Positions 1 through 6,278 of a DNA stretch of 8,847 nt are shown piece after piece; the stretch's first letter is position 1; the number at the start of each line of letters is the position of its first letter. The translations under genes were made by a program, and so were the position numbers. Under the pieces are notes generated by a model. It saw only the letters and a list, made by a program, of their open reading frames with translations, ran no database searches and was not told where the DNA came from. The stretch covers positions 1 through 8,847 of the forward strand of contig CAKUMG010000180.1 of NCBI GenBank assembly GCA_934667465.1, in the 5' to 3' direction. The stretch is from an uncultured Actinoplanes sp. (GTDB lineage: Bacteria > Actinomycetota > Actinomycetes > Mycobacteriales > Micromonosporaceae).

Positions 1-972
1 CACGAGCACCAGCCAGCCGGTGGCGATCTGGTAGAGGTGGTTCGCGGTCGCCCGGTCGCCGGTGGCCAGCGCCTCCGCGAGCCGCGGCTGGACGGACTGG
101 GAGATGCCCTGGTTGGCGAACTGGATCAGCACGACGAACCGGCCGGCGACCGCGTAGACCGCCGCGGGGGCGAGCCCGCCGAGCGCCGCCACGAGCAGGA
201 CGTCCACCCGCTGCAGGGCGAGCTGCGCCACGCTGGCCACGGCGCGCGGGCCGGTGAAGCGCCAGAAGTCGCGGCGCAGGGCCCGGCGTTCATCCGGGGA
301 CGGAGCAGGGCCGGGCCGGTGGAGGCGCCGCAGGGCGAGCGCGGCCAGCACGGTCACGGGCAGGTACGGCACGGCCCACGCGAGCGCCACCGCCGGCAGC
401 GAGGCGCCGAGGGTGAACGCCGCGCCGACGAACGCCAGCTGCAGCACGCTGCGCAGGATCCGGTCCAGCGTCACCGTGGGCCGCATGGCCTTGTAGCCCC
501 GGGTCGCGGTCAGCAGCGCGTCGGTCATCGCCTGCAGCGGCAGGAACAGGGCCAGCATCCGCAGCCCGGCGGTGTGCTCGGCGATCACGTGCGGCGAGTC
601 GGCGGCCGTGAGCCGGGCGACCGCCGGGGCCTGCCACCACAGGACCGCGGCGAGGAGCACCGACAGGATCAGGACGGGCGTCAGTCCCGTACGCAGACAC
701 GCCCCCAGCAACTGGTCGCGGCCCGTCGCCCGGAGCCGCGCCGGCCAGTAGACCAGCCCCGTCTGCGTGCCCAGCTTCGCCAGCCCACCGGCCAGCACGA
801 ACGCCGCCGTGGCCGCGAAGAACGCGCCCGCCTGCTCGGTGCCCAGCGCGCGGGCCACCAGCCAGGTGACCACCACCCCCGTACCGCCCGCCAGCGCCGA
901 GCCCACCATGTTGGCGAGCCCGCCGCGCGCGGTCCGCTCCAGGCCGCGTGGCCGCGAGGCGACAGTCGTCAC
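1..972 (-). CDS. Wzx-like polysaccharide flippase (partial, C-terminus beyond left edge)
   Basis: An open minus-strand frame of 324 codons starts at a GTG (970-972) and is still open at position 1. The protein is strongly hydrophobic, with likely membrane segments near residues 20-40, 47-65, 97-113, 137-155, 173-190, 193-214 and 256-285. Short basic loops lie between them, including ATRGYKAMRP (156-165), a cytoplasmic-loop pattern common in the oligosaccharide flippase (MATE/MOP exporter) superfamily. Full-length members have about 12-14 helices and 420-500 residues, so roughly the last quarter to third is missing here. The inferred role is flipping undecaprenyl-linked repeat units across the cytoplasmic membrane. 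The start overlaps the stop of the upstream sulfotransferase gene (GTGA, 969-972). No Shine-Dalgarno sequence is visible before it, so translation probably depends on coupling. Family assignment is good; the substrate is unknown. Confidence 0.82.
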   Translation of the reverse strand, partial: MTTVASRPRGLERTARGGLANMVGSALAGGTGVVVTWLVARALGTEQAGAFFAATAAFVLAGGLAKLGTQTGLVYWPARLRATGRDQLLGACLRTGLTPVLILSVLLAAVLWWQAPAVARLTAADSPHVIAEHTAGLRMLALFLPLQAMTDALLTATRGYKAMRPTVTLDRILRSVLQLAFVGAAFTLGASLPAVALAWAVPYLPVTVLAALALRRLHRPGPAPSPDERRALRRDFWRFTGPRAVASVAQLALQRVDVLLVAALGGLAPAAVYAVAGRFVVLIQFANQGISQSVQPRLAEALATGDRATANHLYQIATGWLVLV

Positions 973-1850
973 GGCTGTCGCCAGATCGGCACGCGACCCA
1001 GCCACGTGATCAGCGCCTCGTCGTGCGACGCGTAGTGGCTGGCCAGCTCGCGGCGCAGCCCGGGGTCCATGTCGGACTGCCGGGGCCGGGCGTTGTGCCG
1101 CTCGAAGGCCGGCCGGGGCAGGTCGGTGGGGAGCCCGAGGAACGCGCACACCTCGTCGTAGACCTGCTCGGGCTCGGCGAAGAACCGCTCGCTCTCCACC
1201 ACGTGGATGCGCTCGCGGCCGACGAGCTGGGCCATGACGCTCAGATAGCGGGCGTACTCGCCGCGCGCACGGTAGGCGTGGTGCTGGTGCGCGAACGAGT
1301 AGTAGCGCGGGTCGGCCGCCAGCCGCTCCTCCTCGCGGTGCAGGCGGGCCGGCTCCAGCGCGAGCGCGTTGCCGAAGTTCTTCTCGCTCTCGAACTTGCG
1401 GGCCACCTCGTGGTGGTGCTGCGAGTAGGCCCGCTCGACCGGGTCGCGGACCAGCACGACGAGCTTCGCGGCGGGCAGGTCCCGGGCGATCCGGGCCGCC
1501 GCCTGGGGGTGGTACATGTAGTACGGGCTCGACTCGAACGTCTGCGCCGGGACGCCGTACTTCTCGGTGATCCGGTCCGCGTGCCGCTGCCGCGGGAAGT
1601 GCGCCTTGTACCAGGACATGCCCCGGGAGTAGGAGACGTCGAAGTAGTGCACGCCCTTGTGCAGCACGGCCTTCATGACGACCGGGTGGCCGGCGAGCGC
1701 GCGGTAGAGCGACGTCGTGCCGCAGCGCTGCCCGCCGCAGATCAGGAACGACGGGGTCATGCGGGCGGGGGCGGTCAGCCGGCCGTACGACCGGGAGCCC
1801 AGGTGGACCACCCGCTTGATCGGCGTGGGCACCTTGCGGGAGTTGATCAC
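969..1850 (-). CDS. PAPS-dependent sulfotransferase
   Basis: The 293-residue protein has the two PAPS-binding signatures of the Sulfotransfer_1 (heparan-sulfate-type) family. The 5'-phosphosulfate loop is GGQRCGTTSL (39-48). The 3'-phosphate-binding strand and helix is LVRDPVERAYSQ (133-144), with the expected Arg135 and Ser143. HKGVHYFD (64-71) sits where family members carry the catalytic K-E/G-x-x-x-F segment; Glu is Gly here, as I recall for some bacterial homologues. The length is typical, and no signal peptide is seen, so it acts in the cytoplasm. It would transfer sulfate from PAPS to a sugar or lipid-linked EPS precursor. The chosen GTG (1848-1850) overlaps the TGA of the upstream phosphotransferase gene. 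The frame stays open much further upstream, but that stretch lies across the real phosphotransferase and does not read like a sulfotransferase. The acceptor is unknown. A PAPS-producing kinase lies about 4.4 kb upstream on the same strand. Confidence 0.88.
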   Translation of the reverse strand: MINSRKVPTPIKRVVHLGSRSYGRLTAPARMTPSFLICGGQRCGTTSLYRALAGHPVVMKAVLHKGVHYFDVSYSRGMSWYKAHFPRQRHADRITEKYGVPAQTFESSPYYMYHPQAAARIARDLPAAKLVVLVRDPVERAYSQHHHEVARKFESEKNFGNALALEPARLHREEERLAADPRYYSFAHQHHAYRARGEYARYLSVMAQLVGRERIHVVESERFFAEPEQVYDEVCAFLGLPTDLPRPAFERHNARPRQSDMDPGLRRELASHYASHDEALITWLGRVPIWRQP

Positions 1851-3076
1851 AGCTCTTCGACCCTTCTGATGAGGACGGGCAGCAGCCACGTCCCGAGCAC
1901 TCCGAGGCGGGCACCGGCCTCGGCCTGGCGGTCGGTCAGGTAGCGGGCGGCGAGGTCGACCAGGTAGAGCAGCGCGGTCAGCTCGCGCGCGTCCGGGGCG
2001 ACGCCGAACGGCTCCAGCAGCTCGCCGCAGCGCCGTACGGTGGCCTCCACCGCGCCCGCCGCGTCGCCGCTCGACTGGATCCGCCGCTGCAGCTCGTGGT
2101 GCACGGCGTCGAACCCGGCCGGCACCCCGCCGGCGAACCGCTCCCAGTCCCAGACCAGCAGCGTGTCCGCGAGGTTCGCCATGTTCCAGGGCGCCCAGTC
2201 GCCGTGCCACGCGCCGTAGCGCAGCACATGGCAGTCGCCCGAGCGCGACGCGAGCAGGTCCGCGGCGGCCGCCAGCGCGGACCCCTCGGGCCGGTCGCTC
2301 ACCGCCGCGAGCCGCGCCCGCAGCTGCGTCCAGTAGGGACTGCCCTTCAACGCGCCGGTCGTCCAGCCGAGGCACCCGGCGACGTCGACCATGGCGGCGG
2401 CGAGCCGGTGCGGCGTCAGCGGCGCCCGCGGCTGCCACACCGGCAGCGCCGATTGGACCAGCACCTCGAGGCCGCGCCACCGCCCGCCGTGCAGCACCCG
2501 CGGCACGGAGAGCCGGGTCAGCCCGGCCGTGCCCAGCGTCCGCAGCGCGGCGGTCTCGTCGCGGACCAGCTGCCGGGTCAGCGGCCCGGTGCCGAGCTTG
2601 CCGAAGCCGAACGTCTCGCCGTCCGGGCTGATCAGTTGCAGGACCGGCTTGCGGTTGGCGCGCGCCGGTCCGATGTGGATGCTCACGTGCAGCTCGCGGC
2701 CGAGGGCGGTTTTCAAATGCGCGTCGATTCCGGCCGCGGCCGGGCCGGTCACCCGGATCCGGTCGCGCAGGAGCACCCCCGAGGCACCCGTACGCAGCGC
2801 GGCCACCACGGCGTCGCGCTTGAGCCGGGCGGCGCGGGACTGCGGCTCGGCGTACCGGCGCACGGCGGCGGCCGCGACCCGGCGGGAGGCGGCGGGCACC
2901 AGCAGCCGCGGGCGCCGCGCGTCCGGGACGACCAGGTACTCCGCGACGGTCTCGCCCGCCGCCGGGCCGGTCGTGCACGGGTCCGGGTAGAGCAGTGCCA
3001 GTACCTCGGTGAGGTACTGCGTGCGCAGCGCCGAGTCGCCGGCGGTCAGCGCCGCGGGCGCGGTCTTAACGGGCAT
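1847..3076 (-). CDS. APH/choline-kinase-fold phosphotransferase of the EPS operon
   Basis: The 409-residue soluble protein has an eukaryotic-kinase-like fold of the APH (aminoglycoside/choline/homoserine kinase) superfamily. Visible elements are a likely beta-3 lysine in FGFGKLG (Lys160), a following Glu174, the Brenner-type catalytic loop GAWHGDWAPWNM (288-299; His291, Asp293, Asn298), and a metal-binding DWE (310-312) in place of DFG/DxD. All key catalytic residues appear present, so it should be an active kinase. The substrate cannot be read from sequence. Its place inside a polysaccharide operon suggests phosphorylation of a sugar or precursor rather than antibiotic resistance. The first 140 residues are poorly recognisable. 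The ATG start has a good ribosome-binding site (GAGGGGG, 3083-3089, 6-nt spacing) inside the end of the upstream wzy-like gene, with an 11-bp overlap. The stop overlaps the sulfotransferase start by GTGA. Confidence 0.78.
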   Translation of the reverse strand: MPVKTAPAALTAGDSALRTQYLTEVLALLYPDPCTTGPAAGETVAEYLVVPDARRPRLLVPAASRRVAAAAVRRYAEPQSRAARLKRDAVVAALRTGASGVLLRDRIRVTGPAAAGIDAHLKTALGRELHVSIHIGPARANRKPVLQLISPDGETFGFGKLGTGPLTRQLVRDETAALRTLGTAGLTRLSVPRVLHGGRWRGLEVLVQSALPVWQPRAPLTPHRLAAAMVDVAGCLGWTTGALKGSPYWTQLRARLAAVSDRPEGSALAAAADLLASRSGDCHVLRYGAWHGDWAPWNMANLADTLLVWDWERFAGGVPAGFDAVHHELQRRIQSSGDAAGAVEATVRRCGELLEPFGVAPDARELTALLYLVDLAARYLTDRQAEAGARLGVLGTWLLPVLIRRVEEL

Positions 3077-4445
3077 GGGCGTCCCCCTCGAGTTCGTTGC
3101 GCCAGAGCAGCGCGTAGGCCAGGAACATGAACGCCAGGGGGGTGGGGATCGCGTTGTACCAGAGCATCGCGGAGAACGAGCTGACGATCGCGGCGCTCGC
3201 GGCGATGCCGACCGGGGTCCGGTCCCGCCGGAAGCGCCACAGCCCGTAACCGAAGAAGCCGAGGTACGCGACCGTGCCGACGGCGCCGTGCGCGTACATG
3301 AGCTGCCAGAACTGGCCGTTGCCGCCGACGGTGAAGTTGCCGCAGCGCTCGCACTCCGAGCTCTCGCCCACGGTGATCGAGTTGCGTCCGCCGATCGTCG
3401 CGCGGGTCGACCCGTACCCGATGACGGGCGACTCCACGAAGCCGTCGACGGCGCGCTGCATCAGGAACGAGCGCACGCCGTTGGACTTGCCGTTGTCCAG
3501 TCGCGCGGTGACCGTGTCGCCCAGCGGCGTGGCGACCAGCGCGACGACCAGGGCCGCGGCCGCCGCCAGCACCGCGCCGATGATCCACAGCCGGCCCATC
3601 AGCACGTAGCGCGCGGCGACGTAGAGGACCACCACGCCGACGCCGATCCACAGGCCCCGGTTGAGCGAGACCACGGCCGGCACGATCGCCACGGCCAGGC
3701 AGAGCAGCGCGAGTGGCCTGGCGCCCGGTCGGCGGCTCGCCCACGCGGCCACCACCAGCCAGCCCATGAGCAGGCAGAAGTTGTTGCCCCAGGTGTTCGT
3801 GTAGCCCCAGGGTGCGGCCGGTCGGGGCTTCTCGCCGCCGACCAGGTCCATGATCTGGGCCGCGTACGGGTGCACCAGCGACTGCACGAAGCCCTTGTTC
3901 CGGACGCTTCCGGGCAGCAGGTACTCCACGGGCGACGTGAACTCGAACGTGCCCGCGACGATGCCCAGCAGCCCGCCGGCCACCGTCACCACGAACAGCC
4001 AGCCGAGCAGCTTGACCAGGCGCCGCCGGGGCAGCTCCGCCTCGGTCAGGTTGCCCGCGTAGACGAGCAGCACGGTCATCGCGGCGTACATGACGAGGCG
4101 GTAGACGACGGCCAGCAGCCGGCTGCCCGCCGACCCGGTCACCGTGCCGGCCGGGTCGGCGCCCAGGGCCGCCATGCTGATCACGACCGCGGCCAGGAAC
4201 AGCAGCCACCAGGCGAAACCCGGCGGCAGCCGCAGCGGCCGGCCGGCGTGCGCGCGGCGCAGCAGCAGCACCAGCATCGGCACGGCCGTCAGCGGGAAGA
4301 TCAGCACGCCCAGGCCGAGCGCCCACCACAGCGGATAGAGCGCCAGGACGCCGGCCACCGGCCAGGCCGGCAGCGTGGTGGTCCGGCGGGGAGCCGAGCT
4401 GTGCGCCGCCGCGCGCTGCGTCCCGCCGGGGACGACCAGCGTCAC
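3066..4445 (-). CDS. Wzy/O-antigen ligase family membrane protein (polysaccharide polymerase)
   Basis: This 459-residue polytopic membrane protein has about 12 predicted helices, near residues 31-47, 49-63, 78-95, 108-130, 146-166, 222-237, 243-261, 265-283, 285-306, 380-402, 410-427 and 433-449. Two large loops (167-221 and 307-379) fall on the outer face if the N-terminus is cytoplasmic, the arrangement typical of Wzy polymerases and WaaL ligases. The Wzy_C signature is visible: SLNRGLW (260-266), then R-x-x-L...A-V-x-x-F-x-x-S-P-V-I-G-Y-G (325-345), followed by GNGQFW (375-380). The inferred role is polymerising flipped repeat units, or ligating them to an acceptor; sequence alone does not separate these. 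The start is GTG (4443-4445), overlapping the stop of the Wzz-like gene, with a weak AGGA about 9 nt upstream. An odd feature is C-E-R-C (365-368) in the second outer loop. Confidence 0.85.
   Translation of the reverse strand: MTLVVPGGTQRAAAHSSAPRRTTTLPAWPVAGVLALYPLWWALGLGVLIFPLTAVPMLVLLLRRAHAGRPLRLPPGFAWWLLFLAAVVISMAALGADPAGTVTGSAGSRLLAVVYRLVMYAAMTVLLVYAGNLTEAELPRRRLVKLLGWLFVVTVAGGLLGIVAGTFEFTSPVEYLLPGSVRNKGFVQSLVHPYAAQIMDLVGGEKPRPAAPWGYTNTWGNNFCLLMGWLVVAAWASRRPGARPLALLCLAVAIVPAVVSLNRGLWIGVGVVVLYVAARYVLMGRLWIIGAVLAAAAALVVALVATPLGDTVTARLDNGKSNGVRSFLMQRAVDGFVESPVIGYGSTRATIGGRNSITVGESSECERCGNFTVGGNGQFWQLMYAHGAVGTVAYLGFFGYGLWRFRRDRTPVGIAASAAIVSSFSAMLWYNAIPTPLAFMFLAYALLWRNELEGDAHAR
3083..3089 (-). 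promoter_or_regulatory. Ribosome-binding site of the APH-fold phosphotransferase gene
   Basis: GAGGGGG on the minus strand lies 6 nt before the ATG at 3076 and is embedded in the last codons of the wzy-like gene. It supports the ATG start and the 11-bp overlap. Confidence 0.65.
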
Positions 4446-6163
4446 TTCGGCTCGTCCTGCTTCGCGGGCTTGGCGGTCGGCGACGGCTTGCCGGGCAGCG
4501 GGGAGACGGGGGTCAGGTCGATCACCGCGGTGACCTCCTCGGTGCCGTCGCCCCTGCGCTGCGGCCGGGCCATCGGCACGGTCTTCAGCTGCTGCGTCCG
4601 CTCGTGATCCTCCACCAGCGCCACGGCGGGCAGGTTCTCCTCGGCCGGGGCGGGGACCATCGCGGTGAGCTGCGGCAGCACCACCGCGCCGAGCAGCGGC
4701 GTGCCGACCCGGCTCAGCTGCTCGGCCGCGTCGAGCAGGGCCGGGCGCTTGGCGCGGCGCAGCTCCACCGCGAGGATCGACGCGTCCGCGAGGCTGGCCA
4801 GCCCCTGCGCGTCGGCGCTGGTGCTGGTCGACGGCGCCTCGATGACGATGTAGCCGGCCTGCCGCCGCAGCGCCTCGAGCGTGTCGCGCAGCCGCTGCGA
4901 CTGCATAAGCCCCGCGGCGGTCGCGGCGCCGCCGGTCGTGATCACGCGCAGCGTCGGGATGCGCGGCGTGCGCTGCACCACGTCGTTGAGCCCGACGCGC
5001 CCGGCGAGCAGGTCGGAGAGGCCGGGCGTGGCCGAGACCCCGAGCATCCGGGCGAGCGGTGCGGCCTCCACCACGCTGTCGGGCAGGTGCGCGCCGACGA
5101 GGACCACGTCGCTTCCCGTACGGGCCAGCGCCGCGGCCAGGTTCGCGGCGACCAGCGTGGTCGCCGACCCCCGGCTGGCCCCGGTCACCACGATGATCTG
5201 GTCACCCGAGCCGAGGCCGGCGAGGATCTCGTTGCGCAGCCGGTTGAACACGCGGCCGCCCGGCCCGTACGGCTGCAGCACGTCGTCGAAGTGCGGCGTG
5301 GTCCGCTCGTCGAGCGCGGCCAGCACCGGGATGCGGCCCCGGTCGCGGACGTCCGCCGCGGAGCGCACCCGCCGGTCGAACCGCTCGCGCGCGAAGGCCA
5401 GCGCCAGCCCGAGCAGCAGGCCGATCATGGCGCCCGCGGCGGTGTTGAGCATCGCGTCGGGGCTGACCGGCTCCTCCGGCTCGCGCGCGTCGCTGATGAT
5501 GCTGCCCGCGCCGATGGTCGCCGTGGTCAGCTCGTTGAGCCGGCCGGTGAGGCTGTTGAGCTGGTTCTGCGAGTTGCTGCGCAGGCTCTCCAGGTTGCTG
5601 CGCTCGGAGCTGCCCGCGGGCGCCCTCGCGAGCCGGCTGTTGATGCCGGTCAGGTTCGTGGTGAGCTGCTTGACCTTGAGATTGAGCGTACGGATCTGCT
5701 GGTCCAGCCCCGCGCGGGCGGTCTCCTCGCGGTTGCGCAGATAGGCCTCCGCGAACGCGTGCGAGCCCGCCTGCGCGTCCCGGGGGGTCCCCGCCGCGAA
5801 CCGGACCATCAGCACGGTGGTGTTCGGCGGCACCTCCACCGACACGTCGTGCGCCAGCTCGACCGGGTTGACCGTGGAGCGCAGCAGCGCCGCCGCGCGC
5901 GCCGCGACGGCGCCGGAGCCGACCAGCTGCGCCTCGGTGTCGAGGTTGATCGTGCCCTTGGTCCGGCCGCCCGAGGCGTTGGTGTCCTGCTCCACGGCCT
6001 GCACGAGCACCGAGGTGGTCGACTCGTAGACCCGGGGCAGGGTCTGGGTGACGCCGGCGCCCACCGCGAGCCCGGCTGCCGTCGCCGCCAGCACCACCCA
6101 CCAGTGGCGGCGGAACACGCCCAGGTAGTGCGAGAGGTCGGCGGGCGGGCGGGTCGCTTCCAT
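4442..6163 (-). CDS. Wzz-type polysaccharide co-polymerase fused to a degenerate BY-kinase domain
   Basis: The 573-residue protein has a Wzz/PCP-2 N-terminal half. It shows a membrane segment at 21-40, an extracytoplasmic region with likely coiled coil at 150-213, a Pro-rich stretch (EPEEPVSP, 228-235) and a second membrane segment at 240-258. A cytoplasmic P-loop-like domain follows (about 300-500). Chain-length regulation and control of the Wzy partner is the family role. The kinase motifs are degraded. The Walker A position reads GASRGSATT (328-336) with no Lys. The Walker A' position reads VLVGAHLP (354-361) and lacks both Asp residues. The Walker B position reads YIVIEAPS (438-445), with Glu for Asp. 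The tail (500-573) is Pro/Thr-rich and contains no Tyr, so the usual autophosphorylation cluster is absent. It is therefore probably a non-catalytic, structural co-polymerase. ATG is used as start, with only a weak AAAGG 12 nt upstream. It is the first gene of the overlapping run. Confidence 0.87.
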   Translation of the reverse strand: MEATRPPADLSHYLGVFRRHWWVVLAATAAGLAVGAGVTQTLPRVYESTTSVLVQAVEQDTNASGGRTKGTINLDTEAQLVGSGAVAARAAALLRSTVNPVELAHDVSVEVPPNTTVLMVRFAAGTPRDAQAGSHAFAEAYLRNREETARAGLDQQIRTLNLKVKQLTTNLTGINSRLARAPAGSSERSNLESLRSNSQNQLNSLTGRLNELTTATIGAGSIISDAREPEEPVSPDAMLNTAAGAMIGLLLGLALAFARERFDRRVRSAADVRDRGRIPVLAALDERTTPHFDDVLQPYGPGGRVFNRLRNEILAGLGSGDQIIVVTGASRGSATTLVAANLAAALARTGSDVVLVGAHLPDSVVEAAPLARMLGVSATPGLSDLLAGRVGLNDVVQRTPRIPTLRVITTGGAATAAGLMQSQRLRDTLEALRRQAGYIVIEAPSTSTSADAQGLASLADASILAVELRRAKRPALLDAAEQLSRVGTPLLGAVVLPQLTAMVPAPAEENLPAVALVEDHERTQQLKTVPMARPQRRGDGTEEVTAVIDLTPVSPLPGKPSPTAKPAKQDEPK

Positions 6164-6278
6164 GGGTACGGCGGGCCTTTCGCAGGTGGAGTAGAGGTGC
6201 GCGGCATTCGGGCGTTTCGCCCCCGAGGGGGTAAACGGCCCGTGCGCCGATGCGTAACTACTCCTCCGCGACGGGTTG
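6164..6278 (-). promoter_or_regulatory. Intercistronic region with inverted repeats ahead of the Wzz-like gene
   Basis: This 115-bp gap between the APS kinase stop and the Wzz-like start contains nested dyads. GGTGGAGTAG (6185-6194) faces CTACTCCTCC (6258-6267), giving 9 of 10 complementary pairs. Inside it, GGGCG-TTT-CGCCC (6210-6222) and CCCCC-GA-GGGGG (6220-6231) share bases 6220-6222, so both cannot be fully paired at once. No U-tract follows and no convincing -35/-10 pair was found. It may be a transcript leader, processing site or attenuator. Chance pairing in G+C-rich DNA is a real alternative. Confidence 0.4.

Noticed and set aside
37..1943. Plus-strand frames 37-1035 and 948-1943.
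   Set aside because: They are low-complexity products without recognisable domains, opposite the flippase and sulfotransferase genes, whose frames have coherent membrane segments and motifs.
1851..2978. Upstream extension of the sulfotransferase frame, which stays open to 2978 and would give a 669-residue protein.
   Set aside because: The extension is Arg/Ala/Gly-rich and lies across the phosphotransferase gene, whose frame carries clear kinase motifs. The sulfotransferase homology begins just after the GTG at 1850.
1847..3076. Aminoglycoside resistance gene.
   Set aside because: The APH fold alone does not imply antibiotic resistance. The gene is embedded by overlaps in a polysaccharide operon and shows no specific similarity that I can recognise to resistance enzymes.
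6220..6231. Intrinsic terminator after the APS kinase gene (CCCCC-GA-GGGGG).
   Set aside because: The stem has only a 2-nt loop and no T-run follows on the minus strand. It is kept only as part of a possible structured leader.
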